Source of the DNA: an uncultured Pseudomonadota bacterium
Lineage (GTDB): Bacteria; Myxococcota_A; UBA796; GCA-2862545
Length of the DNA stretch: 64,000 nucleotides
Assembly (NCBI GenBank): GCA_913061235.1
Contig: CAJXTB010000004.1
Coordinates: forward strand, 248,001 to 312,000
Direction of reading: 5' to 3'
Part shown: positions 33,877 through 43,700 of the stretch, piece by piece
Layout: each line of letters opens with the position of its first letter
Position numbering within the stretch: the first letter of the stretch is position 1
Program-made: the position numbers and the translations under genes
The notes under the pieces: generated by a model
Told to the model about the DNA's origin: nothing
The model's database searches: none
Seen by the model: the letters and a program-made list of their open reading frames with translations, nothing else

Positions 33877-35859
33877 ATGTCCGTCGTCCGCATTGCTGAC
33901 CGATACGTGCTGCTCGGGGTTCTGGGTCGCGGCGGTACGGCTACGGTTCATCTAGCGATCGACGAGCTAACCGGCGAGAAGGTAGCGCTAAAGGTGGTGC
34001 ATCCGCACCTGGCATCTACGGCGAGTGTTCGCGCGCGTCTGTCGCGAGAAGTGTCCGCTTCGAAACGACTACAACATCCCAATCTGTTGGTGGCCGACGA
34101 GCTGGTAGACACGGACGGCACCTTGGCCCTCAAGCTACGATTCCATCCTGGCGTGACGCTTGCCGAGCAGGTCGCCACGTCCGGTCCGTTGTCTGCATCC
34201 GCGCTGAGACGGCTCGCTGAGCAGCTAGCGAGCGGACTCTCAGCGGCTCACCGTGCGGGAGTGGTTCACCGCGATCTGACTCCGAACAACGTCCTGATGG
34301 ATGGGGCAGATGCGTGCTTGTCTGACTTTGGCCTAGCCCGAATCAAAGGGGATGAGACGGTCACGAAGACCTCGGCCATGGGCACGCCTGGCTATGCCGC
34401 GCCCGAAGTGATTCGTGGCGGCCGAGCAAGTCCGGCGTCTGATGTGTACGGACTCGGGGCCACGCTCTTTTTCGCCGCGACCGGTCGTCCGCCGTTTGAA
34501 GGGCGCGACGCGATGGCCATCCTGTCTCGACAGCTCGATGATCAGCGTGAGCCGGTGGCTTCCTTGCGTCCTGACCTGCCGGTAACGGTGACTGCTGCGA
34601 TCGACGCGCTGATGTCGCCAGATGCGGGAGACCGGCCGCCTGGGGCTCAAGGGGTGCTGCTGGCGCTCCGTGTTCCGGTTCCTTCGAAGCGTCCTGTCGT
34701 GAAGCTGGGGCCCGTTGGACTTCCTTCCGGTGACTTCGCCGTGCAGATCACCCGCAGTGGCGGGGAAAAGCGTCGCAAGAGTAAGTTTGAGGAGTCCGTC
34801 GCTGCTGCGGGAAATGTGCTGCGGGAGACCGTGTTGGAGGGCTGGCTGGGCGTGCCTCCCAGTGCGTCGAATGAGGAGCGTCTTGCTGGCGTTGTGGCCA
34901 CCTGTGCCGGGCTACCAGCGCGTGCGCTCGAGGTTCCAATTGTGCTCGAACGGGTGCAATGCCGTCTCGTCACGGGTGTTGATCATGGGACTGCGACCAC
35001 TCTTGCCGAATCCGCAAGTCAGCTCGGCTACATCTCCCGCGTTGTCTCTAGCGAACCCTTGACCTCGTCGAATGGTCGGCGTTTGGTCATCGGATGGACC
35101 GTCTGGGTGGCGCTTGTCATGGCCGGCTTCACGGCCCTAGGAATCAATGCATTTGCTGCGATGTGGGCGGCATGGATGCCAGCTGTGGCGTTGTTGGTCC
35201 CGTTGCTCGTGTCCACGAGAGCGAGGGAGGTGTCAGCACTTCCTTTGGCCTTTGGCCCCGACATCCGTCTGTGGCTCAAGCCCGAGTTTGCGCACTACGC
35301 GGAAGCGTCCGATGGAACCGCCACCCGTGTGCGACTGACGCTGGGCGACCGCGCCTTGGGACGTCTTGAGGGGCTCCAGGAGGCGATTGGTGACGCCGGA
35401 GCCGATCTGCCTGTTGTCGTCCGGCAACAGCTACGTGACACCCTGCGCGACCTACGTGAACGGACCTTGGACCTCGTGACGGATGCGGCGCGTCTGGAGT
35501 CGTTGTCCAACGCCGTGAGCGGTGGCTCAACACCCGCTGAGGTTGAGCAACTGCAAGCTCGGATTCGTCGAATGGAGACCTTAGTGATGGCTGGAGAGAC
35601 GCGTCATAACGCGGTGCTTCCTGGCCTTCGGGAGAGTCTTCGTGTGCGCATGGAAGCGATGGTCGGGCGTGATGCGGTGGAGGACCAACAGACCCAGGTA
35701 TCGGCCCAGCTTCTCGACATCATTGCCACGGTGGATGCCGTTCGACACGAGCTGTTTGCGGCAACTCGGACACAGGACTCCGGTCGTCTGGTCATGGAGA
35801 AACTGCGTTCACAGGCGGCGGCAGCGACCCGCGCCCACCGAGAGCTCGACGAGCTGTAG
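33877..35859 (+). CDS. Ser/Thr protein kinase with two membrane segments and C-terminal coiled coil
   Basis: This is a 660-residue protein. The kinase (about residues 9-265) has LGRGGTATVHLA, Lys39 in ALKVV, HRDLTPNN (His131-Asp133), SDFGLA and YAAPE. In the catalytic loop the usual Lys two residues after the Asp is Thr, which may lower activity. Residues 295-400 are a domain I do not recognise (EGWLGVPPSASNEERLAG). Two adjacent membrane segments follow (about 405-424 and 428-447), then a long charged helical part (470-660), probably coiled coil. Both ends of the protein therefore face the cytoplasm. Starts at ATG 33877, divergent from DUF2779. Confidence 0.9.
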   Translation: MSVVRIADRYVLLGVLGRGGTATVHLAIDELTGEKVALKVVHPHLASTASVRARLSREVSASKRLQHPNLLVADELVDTDGTLALKLRFHPGVTLAEQVATSGPLSASALRRLAEQLASGLSAAHRAGVVHRDLTPNNVLMDGADACLSDFGLARIKGDETVTKTSAMGTPGYAAPEVIRGGRASPASDVYGLGATLFFAATGRPPFEGRDAMAILSRQLDDQREPVASLRPDLPVTVTAAIDALMSPDAGDRPPGAQGVLLALRVPVPSKRPVVKLGPVGLPSGDFAVQITRSGGEKRRKSKFEESVAAAGNVLRETVLEGWLGVPPSASNEERLAGVVATCAGLPARALEVPIVLERVQCRLVTGVDHGTATTLAESASQLGYISRVVSSEPLTSSNGRRLVIGWTVWVALVMAGFTALGINAFAAMWAAWMPAVALLVPLLVSTRAREVSALPLAFGPDIRLWLKPEFAHYAEASDGTATRVRLTLGDRALGRLEGLQEAIGDAGADLPVVVRQQLRDTLRDLRERTLDLVTDAARLESLSNAVSGGSTPAEVEQLQARIRRMETLVMAGETRHNAVLPGLRESLRVRMEAMVGRDAVEDQQTQVSAQLLDIIATVDAVRHELFAATRTQDSGRLVMEKLRSQAAAATRAHRELDEL

Positions 35860-35883
35860 AGCGTCGTGGCATACACTGTGGGC

Positions 35884-36141
35884 ATGCGCTTCAAAGACTC
35901 TCTTGCTGCCCTGATTGCCCCCCTCGACGCCGACGCACACCCGGAGGCGGTCCGACGTCTGAGTCGTTGTCGCCGGGTTGCTGACCTCGAACGAATGGCA
36001 GCGGAGGACTTGGGCTGGCTGGAGTCGGCAAAAGCAGATCCACGGTACCGCCTGGTGAAGCACAACAGCGGTACGTTCTTGGTGTTGTCTTACGACGACG
36101 GCTGGGGAACGACTCTCGTCCAGCAGCCCTTCTTCCGCTAG
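35884..36141 (+). CDS. Small hypothetical protein
   Basis: The protein is about 85 residues, cytoplasmic, with a helical first half (DSLAALIAPLDADAHPEAVRRLSRC) and a short beta-like end (YRLVKHNSGTFLVLSYDDGWG). No family is recognised. A GTG at 35866 would add six residues; neither start has a strong ribosome site. It follows the third kinase gene on the same strand and its stop codon shares the palindrome CTAG with the convergent pdxJ stop. Confidence 0.6.
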   Translation: MRFKDSLAALIAPLDADAHPEAVRRLSRCRRVADLERMAAEDLGWLESAKADPRYRLVKHNSGTFLVLSYDDGWGTTLVQQPFFR

Positions 36142-36884
36142 ACGGTTGGCCAGCCCAGCGCTGTGTTCAGCTCAACAATCGACTGTGCTGTACCGACCTC
36201 AAGAGCACGGCACACGTGCGCGTGCCCAATGCTGACTTCTCGCAGACCCGGAAGTGTCTGAAGCGGCACGAGGTTGAACCGGTCGAGGTCGTGGCCCGCA
36301 TTTAGACCCACGCCAGCAGCTTGTGCGGCTCTTGCTGTTGCGAAGATGCGCTCGGTCTCTCGGATTTCGTTGTCTGTGCCAAAGCCCCATGCGTACGGGC
36401 CGGTGTACAGCTCCACCCGGTCGGTTCCCACTTCCGCTGCATGCGCCATTCCTTCGGGGGTGCAATCCATGAAGATCGAAGAACGGATGTTCGCGTCCCG
36501 AAGTCGCTTGAGCACCGGAGCGAGTAGGGCGTTGTCATTGGGTAGGTCCCAGCCATGATCGCTGGTCACTTCGCCGGGAGAGACAGGAACGAGCGTGCAC
36601 TGGTTTGGATGCACCTGCAGCACCATGTCGAGGACGGCGTCATGTGGCTCACACTCCACGTTGTACTCAATGGTCGGATGGTGCTTTCGTAGGTGCTGCG
36701 CCAACACTGGGACGTCCGCCATGCGGATGTGTCGCTCGTCACGTCTCGGATGTACCGTGATGCCCCGCGCGCCAGCGGCGATGCAGGCGTCTGCGCACTC
36801 GAGAAGGTTCGGGACATTGCGACCCCGTGAGTTTCGCACCAACGCGTACTTGTTGACGTTGATGGACAACAGGGCTCGGGACAT
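36138..36884 (-). CDS. pdxJ: Pyridoxine 5'-phosphate synthase
   Basis: The 248-residue TIM-barrel protein has LSINVNKYALVRNSRG at the N-terminus, ITVHPRRDERHIR (substrate phosphate and catalytic residues), EYNVEC, and LNAGHDLDRFNL near the end, all typical of PdxJ. It condenses 1-deoxyxylulose 5-phosphate with 3-amino-2-oxopropyl phosphate to form pyridoxine 5'-phosphate. Length is normal. The start at 36884 gives the standard family N-terminus. It is divergent from the cyclase-FHA gene and convergent with the small gene before it. Confidence 0.96.
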   Translation of the reverse strand: MSRALLSINVNKYALVRNSRGRNVPNLLECADACIAAGARGITVHPRRDERHIRMADVPVLAQHLRKHHPTIEYNVECEPHDAVLDMVLQVHPNQCTLVPVSPGEVTSDHGWDLPNDNALLAPVLKRLRDANIRSSIFMDCTPEGMAHAAEVGTDRVELYTGPYAWGFGTDNEIRETERIFATARAAQAAGVGLNAGHDLDRFNLVPLQTLPGLREVSIGHAHVCRALEVGTAQSIVELNTALGWPTV

Positions 36885-37000
36885 GGCGTTCTCCAGACCG
36901 TAGGTTTGCACCAACTGAACAGAGTCGTGTGCATTGGGTCGACTTGTACCGCCTATTCCGGTACCCTGTCCTAGCCCAAAGCTGGGCCTTGGGAGCCTGC

Positions 37001-38527
37001 GTGGGAACAGCCACCCGCACCGTCGTCTTCACAGACCTCGCTAACTACACGGCCAAAGTGTCGCGTACTGATCGCGAAGGATTGCGCAAGATTCTCATCG
37101 AGCATGAGGGTCTCGTTCAACCCATCGTCGAGCAATACGGCGGACGCATTGTCAAGAACCTTGGCGATAGCTTTCTGTGTCTGTTCAAGTCAGCAACGGA
37201 TGGTCTGCGCGCGGCTCTGGACATCCAGCACGTTGTGACTGAAGAAGGCGAGATCTCCATCCGTCTGGCCATGACCACAGGCGATGTCGAAGAGATCGAC
37301 GGTGATTGCTTTGGTGAGTCGGTCAACCTTGCCGCACGCATCTTGTCAAAGGCGCCTGCCGGTGAGATCTGGTTCTCGAAGGGCACTCAGATCTGCATGA
37401 ACGAAGCTGAGATCCCGTGGGAGAGCGTGGGACGCTTTCGCCTGAAGGGCATCCCTGGCGACCGCGAGATCTTCCGCGCCGTTCCGCGGCATCGCGCTTG
37501 GCTGCCAGACGGGGTGGCTGCTGCTGTTCGTGCTGGCGCTCTGGTTCGGTTGCAGCACGGACAGCGTCCCGGAATGTTGCCCCCTGAGCCCACCATTCTT
37601 TTGGAAGGCTTCACGCCCGGCAGCGAAGAGTTGTCTGACCTGATCGACAACCTGCCTGTTCTCAACCCGGCGTCGCTGTACTTGTCTACGTACAACATCG
37701 CGCAGTCTGACCGCTTGGGCTGGACTGACCAAGGTCGCGGAATGGTCATCGGCATGCCCGACGCCATCGATGCTGCGATTCAAGACACACTGCGAGTCGT
37801 GTCGCGCTCGACTGGGTCTGACACAATCGTCCTAGACGTTGGTGTGGATGCGGACTTCGAGCTGTTCATCTGTGGCTTGGCGCTGCCAGCGGTCCCACTT
37901 CATGATGTGGTCGCGACCTACGCCTACGACCTGCTCCCTGACGGGCGCTGGGTCAATCGCTCGGACCGAGCTGTTGTGCGCATTGAAGTCCAATCGGGCG
38001 GCGTGTACCTACACGCACTGCACCCGGGCATTGTTGCTGGCGGACGTGGTCTTGGAAGCGGCCAGACCGTAAAGCTGGCAGATGGCGCAGCCGTGCAGAC
38101 ACCCGTCGGTGTTCTGACGTTTCAGGCGGTCGACCAAGGCTATGCGGGCCTCATTCTGATGGATACCGAGATGCGTCTCGGAGTGTCCAGGGGCCAGATC
38201 GCCGAGCTGGGGCGTGAACCCAACCACCCTGGGTTGGCCTTTCCGGACCGTCGTGGGCAAGACAATATTCGCTGGTGCCCCGGTAGTCGGGCTGCTCGTG
38301 CGCGAAGTGGGGGATTCACCCTGGACCGTGCGCTTGCTGGCCGTCGGCAGGTCTCTGTTGAGCTAGACGACTCGGGCATCATGGTCGCTCCATTGCATCC
38401 TCGCTGCGCAACCTACCTCTGCGGCGATGACGGCCGTCTGATACGCGCCGAGAAGCGTATTCCAATGAACGAGTCGCACCGTATCGTCGCAGGTACGACT
38501 GTTGTCGGCCTGCGTCGCCCCGAGTAG
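37001..38527 (+). CDS. Class III nucleotide cyclase with C-terminal FHA-like domain
   Basis: This is a 508-residue soluble protein. Residues 5-160 are a cyclase homology domain: VVFTDLANYT (first metal Asp), VKNLGDSFLCLF (second metal Asp), DCFGESVNLAARI (base and transition-state residues). It should make cAMP or cGMP. A middle region of about 200 residues is unknown. The C-terminal ~130 residues resemble FHA: AELGREPNHPGLAFPD, SRAARARSG, and a later loop CATYLCGDDGRL, suggesting recognition of phosphothreonine made by kinases such as those next door. GTG at 37001 with GGGAG upstream is preferred over longer frames. Confidence 0.85.
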   Translation: MGTATRTVVFTDLANYTAKVSRTDREGLRKILIEHEGLVQPIVEQYGGRIVKNLGDSFLCLFKSATDGLRAALDIQHVVTEEGEISIRLAMTTGDVEEIDGDCFGESVNLAARILSKAPAGEIWFSKGTQICMNEAEIPWESVGRFRLKGIPGDREIFRAVPRHRAWLPDGVAAAVRAGALVRLQHGQRPGMLPPEPTILLEGFTPGSEELSDLIDNLPVLNPASLYLSTYNIAQSDRLGWTDQGRGMVIGMPDAIDAAIQDTLRVVSRSTGSDTIVLDVGVDADFELFICGLALPAVPLHDVVATYAYDLLPDGRWVNRSDRAVVRIEVQSGGVYLHALHPGIVAGGRGLGSGQTVKLADGAAVQTPVGVLTFQAVDQGYAGLILMDTEMRLGVSRGQIAELGREPNHPGLAFPDRRGQDNIRWCPGSRAARARSGGFTLDRALAGRRQVSVELDDSGIMVAPLHPRCATYLCGDDGRLIRAEKRIPMNESHRIVAGTTVVGLRRPE

Positions 38528-38531
38528 CGTC

Positions 38532-39077
38532 GTGTCTGTCGTCACCTTCACGGAACTGTTGGAAGACGCATTCCTCGACCCAGACAGCGTGGACTACGAC
38601 CAGCTGCGAACCCTGTACGTTCACTCGTCCTGCTACATCCCATTCGGTCGGGACCAATCGTCTATCGAGACGTTGAATACCCAGCTTGCTGGGCTGGACT
38701 TCGAAGCGGCGATTCACACGATTGAGCCGCTGATCGAGCTAGACCCACTGTCCATCACCCTTCGCTTGGCCTACGCACATGCGCTGGACGGGATTGATGA
38801 TGAGTGGGAGGCGAGTACCCAGCGTGCCGTGGCCAATGGACTCATCAAGGCCATCTTGGGTTCTGGTGACGGTCGGACCCCACAGACTGCGATTGTGGTC
38901 TTGGACGACCGCGAGCGTGAGCTGGTGTTGCAGCTTCTGAGTGTGCGACCGAAGTCGAGCCAGATGACCACATCCGAAGACGGATGGCTCGACTGTGTGA
39001 CCTGCCACGAGGGCCGGTTGGTGTACCTCGACGTGAGCTGGCCCCAGGGCTGGCTCTTGGCCATGAACGCGAACTAG
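38532..39077 (+). CDS. DUF4919 family protein
   Basis: The 181-residue soluble protein resembles DUF4919: DYDQLRTLYVHSSCYIPFGRD near residue 20, then helices (DFEAAIHTIEPLIELDPLSITLRLAYAHAL), and an end with VLDDRERELVLQLLSV. The family is small and of unknown function. The start is GTG at 38532, four bases after the cyclase stop, so it is probably co-translated with the cyclase-FHA gene. Confidence 0.75.
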   Translation: MSVVTFTELLEDAFLDPDSVDYDQLRTLYVHSSCYIPFGRDQSSIETLNTQLAGLDFEAAIHTIEPLIELDPLSITLRLAYAHALDGIDDEWEASTQRAVANGLIKAILGSGDGRTPQTAIVVLDDRERELVLQLLSVRPKSSQMTTSEDGWLDCVTCHEGRLVYLDVSWPQGWLLAMNAN

Positions 39078-39131
39078 CGCTCCGTCGGTTTGGTCACGGG
39101 TTACTCGCGACGCCAATCGAATGGAGTGTGT

Positions 39132-39359
39132 ATGCGTGGTCTCTTGATGGGGTGTGTGGCTGCTGGATTTTCGTTGCTGGTGGCTTGTGGGTCGGACTGC
39201 AACAACGACTGCCAGCAGTGTCGGGACCAAGTGGCGGTGTTCGAAGCGCAGTGCGAAGCGGGCTGCGGCGGTGACGCCGAGTGCCGCGACATCTGCCAGA
39301 CATCGAGCTGCCAGGGAAACGATGCCTGTGATGGCGAGATTGAAGACGCCTGCAACTAG
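39132..39359 (+). CDS. Small cysteine-rich lipoprotein
   Basis: The 75-residue precursor has lipobox SLLVAC (lipidated Cys near residue 19). The mature part is about 57 residues with ten further cysteines, including CNNDCQQC, CEAGCGG, CRDIC and CQGNDAC, probably paired as disulfides or binding metal. No family is recognised. GGAG lies 6 bases before the ATG. It is the last plus-strand gene before a 289-base gap. Confidence 0.72.
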   Translation: MRGLLMGCVAAGFSLLVACGSDCNNDCQQCRDQVAVFEAQCEAGCGGDAECRDICQTSSCQGNDACDGEIEDACN

Positions 39360-39648
39360 AAGCATCCGCAGACTAGAGCTGCGAATGACACTCCATGTGT
39401 CCTAGGACAGGCTGGAGGGGCGACTCTTCACAGTGGCGATGAGCAAATCGGCCGGTGTGGGAGGTGGCCCCTTCTTCTTTGGGGGCTTCCTTGTGCGCCA
39501 CATCTGCGTCGCTCCACATCTTCGATGTGTGCTGCTTCGCGTCTTGCACCTAGACTCGATTTGGCCTTGGCGGCCTTGAGGCGAGATGTGGACGCGATGC
39601 CCGTCGCCCGCCCCACAGTGTGGTGTGGGCGACAGGCTCGGGCTTAGA
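39360..39648. other. Gap between the cysteine-rich lipoprotein and the QueF-like gene
   Basis: These 289 bases hold the 3' ends of two convergent genes and an 11-bp hairpin at 39599-39637. Open frames in it have no ribosome site or recognisable content. I see no RNA gene or repeat. Confidence 0.4.
39599..39637 (-). terminator. Possible terminator of the QueF-like gene
   Basis: GCCCGTCGCCC pairs with GGGCGACAGGC (11 bp, one G-T wobble) around a 17-base loop. It lies 12 bases past the minus-strand stop. There is no T-run, so it may be Rho-assisted or only structural. Confidence 0.4.
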
Positions 39649-40230
39649 TTAGATGCGAGTTGAGTTGTGAACCTGGAAGCCGAATCCGTCGACATTTCCG
39701 GCCCAGTCCGCAAAGTTCTCTTCGCCGCCACGAATCTTCCAGTCGGAGTCGATGGTCAAGCAGCTGCTGATGCCGCCGCGTGGACGCAGACGCATCATCA
39801 GGCGGAGACGGCGGGGCTCGTATGCAGCCATGAGGTCGTCAAAGACCACGTTGGCGAGGCGCTCGTAGCTGGCCATGGCGTCGCGGAAGGCGTCTTTGTA
39901 GACCTTGAGGGACTTCAGCTCAATGGTCCACTCGTTCGGGTAGAACGTCAGCAAGACTTCGCCGTAGTCTGGCTGGTTCGCGACTCCCAAGAAAGTGAAC
40001 TCGGGAATGAGAATCTTCTGCTCGTACGCGTCCCCGGTGGGGTTGGGAATGCGGTCGAGCAGGTGCTTTTTGCTCCAGTGGGAGTTCGGAAGCATCTTCA
40101 TGGCTTCCTTGTGCTGCCCTTCGGAATCCAACCGTTCACGCTTGAGCGTCTTGAGCAGCTGCTTGCGCTCGTCGTAGGACAGGTCGCGCATGCCATGGAG
40201 TGCTTGCTCGTACTGTGCGTCTGTGGCCAT
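39649..40230 (-). CDS. QueF-like protein lacking the catalytic cysteine
   Basis: This 193-residue protein is clearly related to QueF (preQ0 reductase). It has EFTFL...QPDYGEVLLTFYP, ELKSLKVYKDAFRD (QueF: ESKSLKLYLxSFR), and LRPRGGISSCL (QueF: xPRGGI). In true QueF the segment after EFT is LCPxTGQPD, whose Cys forms the thioimide with preQ0. Here it reads LGVANQPD, with no Cys and one residue fewer. The usual FHE reads YER. The single Cys of the protein is near the C-terminus (SSC). It therefore cannot use QueF chemistry as known and may have another substrate or a regulatory role. A queG gene in the window shows that the queuosine pathway exists here. Confidence 0.78.
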   Translation of the reverse strand: MATDAQYEQALHGMRDLSYDERKQLLKTLKRERLDSEGQHKEAMKMLPNSHWSKKHLLDRIPNPTGDAYEQKILIPEFTFLGVANQPDYGEVLLTFYPNEWTIELKSLKVYKDAFRDAMASYERLANVVFDDLMAAYEPRRLRLMMRLRPRGGISSCLTIDSDWKIRGGEENFADWAGNVDGFGFQVHNSTRI

Positions 40231-40456
40231 GGGTACCCTCTAATAATCGTCCGCGCGGATGGCGCTGGACCGGTGTAAGGCGCGCCCCTAACGCGAAATC
40301 TACGTCTTGCCCGACTGGAGCTCAGCGCAGCGGTAGCAGACGTTGAACCCTGGTGCGCAAGGGCTACGCTTGGACGTTGGTTCACAGACACTCTCGTTGT
40401 GCCCGCTGAGTATGGCGTCCTCCCAGGCTGAAGTGAGGCCTGTAGACGCCTGGTCG

Positions 40457-40487
40457 GTACGCCGTCCCACCGAGTGAGACGGCGTAC
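40457..40487 (-). terminator. Hairpin downstream of thiC
   Basis: A perfect 10-bp stem GTACGCCGTC / GACGGCGTAC with an 11-base loop begins 13 bases past the thiC stop on the minus strand. A T-run is missing, so the strength is uncertain. Confidence 0.55.
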
Positions 40488-40499
40488 TGCAGGGCACCG

Positions 40500-42180
<1,681 letters not shown>

Positions 42181-42199
42181 TGGCCGGGTGCGTAATGCA

Positions 42200-42820
42200 C
42201 TACTGCGGGAAACCCCACCCACTCGCTGCGCTGACCATGGCGTCAATCGTGTACTTGGTGCCCATGGCGTCCAGACCGCAACCGTCGCAGCTCCAGGTCT
42301 GATGAATGCGAACCCACTCACCATCCTGCGACTTGCTCACCGTCACGACCTGCCATGTGACGTCGTCTGACTCGTTGTCCGTTGCGCGCAAGACGGCGAC
42401 GGGAAGGCTCGGAAAGGGGCGGTCGATGTCGACTGAGCCGCTCATCTCCCACACCTGACGCATCTCGGTCAGTGCGGCCTGAAGCATGATTTCGTGGTCA
42501 GGGTCGTCGGGGCCACGTAGAGACAAGATGTACGCAGAGCTGTTCTGGCTGGCGGACGACGCGCTCATCAGCTGGGCGCTGCCGTCGGGGTCGACAGACC
42601 GGGTGCAGTCCGTCTCCCAGTCGTCTGCTTTGGGTAGGACGATGGCCATGTTTGACGACGGGATGGCAACACGAAGCTGTTCAGCGCCGAGGGGTTCTTC
42701 CAGGCAATCGTCTGGTGCAATCGGGGAGTCGGGGACGACCGTGACCGGAGTGAGTTCCTCCGTATCGCTTTCGAGCCATGAGCAGCCGGACATGAGCAGG
42801 ACAAACAGACTGATGCGCAA
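42200..42820 (-). CDS. Lipoprotein of unknown function
   Basis: The 206-residue precursor has lipobox LLMSGC (Cys near residue 11). The mature part starts acidic (SDTEELTPV) and contains SLRGPDDPDHEIMLQAAL and a late pair of cysteines in SCDGCGLDA. No family is recognised. The start is TTG at 42820 with GGAGG 5 bases upstream. Its stop is only 20 bases before the TPP riboswitch of thiC on the same strand, so thiC transcription must start inside this gene or read through from it. Confidence 0.65.
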   Translation of the reverse strand: MRISLFVLLMSGCSWLESDTEELTPVTVVPDSPIAPDDCLEEPLGAEQLRVAIPSSNMAIVLPKADDWETDCTRSVDPDGSAQLMSASSASQNSSAYILSLRGPDDPDHEIMLQAALTEMRQVWEMSGSVDIDRPFPSLPVAVLRATDNESDDVTWQVVTVSKSQDGEWVRIHQTWSCDGCGLDAMGTKYTIDAMVSAASGWGFPQ

Positions 42821-42958
42821 GGGAGCCTCCAAGGACGGCGGTGTAACTGGGCCGTTGGTGCTGTCGGTACCGACTGCTGAGAGTAGGGAAATCTGGGTGC
42901 CCGCAGTGCCTAAACGTTGATGAAAGGCGATGGACCCGAACATGCCGGAGATGTACTG

Positions 42959-43606
42959 ATGCAGATGGTCTTGGTTGGAGTGGGTTGCGCTGTGGTTCTG
43001 ACTCAACTTGCATGTGGTGGACTGTTCGGACCCAACGTCAGTGACCGCGCGGTTGAGATGTGTGAGCTGCTGAGCGAAGAGCACGATGGGGTTGAGTGTC
43101 AGCTCGCGAACGTCGGAGACACCGTTGAGCTAGACGGCGTGCGCATTACCGTCGACCTCGTCAAGCAGGTTGAGGGACTGGACTCCCTGCCCGCGATTGG
43201 CAACATGGACGAGCGCGCTCACATGCGAGAGGTGGGTCGGAACATGGTCGTCATGCATATGACGTCTGAGAACACCACTCCTGTGCAGTGGGACGAACAG
43301 CGGTTCACCTACCCGTTCACCAACAATGCGGGGCAGTCCACATACCGAGAGCCCTACAATATTCGGGTCTATACGGAGGCCACCCCGGAAGTTGAGCCCA
43401 AGCCTCGGTACTACGACTTCGTTCGCGGGGAGCCCGTGACCTTTGCCGGTGCCTTCGGGGGCGCCCCACAGCGTGCCGTCGACTCAACGCTTGCGGTGTG
43501 GACCGAAGAAGAACGTATCGATCCGGATGACCCGCGAGGTCGTCGCCGGGACTTCTACACTTCGCTGGTCGTCGACGACTTGGGCTTCCGAGCCGAAGAC
43601 GAGTAA
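42959..43606 (+). CDS. Lipoprotein with DUF4352-like domain
   Basis: The 215-residue precursor has lipobox TQLAC (Cys near residue 19). The mature protein resembles the immunoglobulin-like DUF4352 fold: DTVELDGVRITVDLV, then RNMVVMHMTSENTTPVQWDEQRFTY, with a C-terminal PRYYDFVRGEPVTFAG. Such domains occur in many bacterial surface lipoproteins. The ATG at 42959 has GGAG 8 bases upstream. It is divergent from the lipoprotein gene at 42200-42820. Confidence 0.6.
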   Translation: MQMVLVGVGCAVVLTQLACGGLFGPNVSDRAVEMCELLSEEHDGVECQLANVGDTVELDGVRITVDLVKQVEGLDSLPAIGNMDERAHMREVGRNMVVMHMTSENTTPVQWDEQRFTYPFTNNAGQSTYREPYNIRVYTEATPEVEPKPRYYDFVRGEPVTFAGAFGGAPQRAVDSTLAVWTEEERIDPDDPRGRRRDFYTSLVVDDLGFRAEDE

Positions 43607-43700
43607 CCACGCACAAGCGGTGACAACGGTGGACTCTCACAATGTCTATCGACAGCGCTGGTTTGATAAGCGATACCAATGTGGGGCCGGTGAGGACATC

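Noticed and set aside
39402-39731. 109-residue minus-strand frame past the QueF-like gene
   Set aside because: It overlaps the QueF-like gene in another frame and has low-complexity Pro/Lys/Ser content without homology signals.
39961-40020. Frameshift or sequencing error as the cause of the missing QueF cysteine
   Set aside because: The flanking motifs EFTFL and QPDY are both in the same frame, and no nearby alternative frame restores a CPxTG segment.
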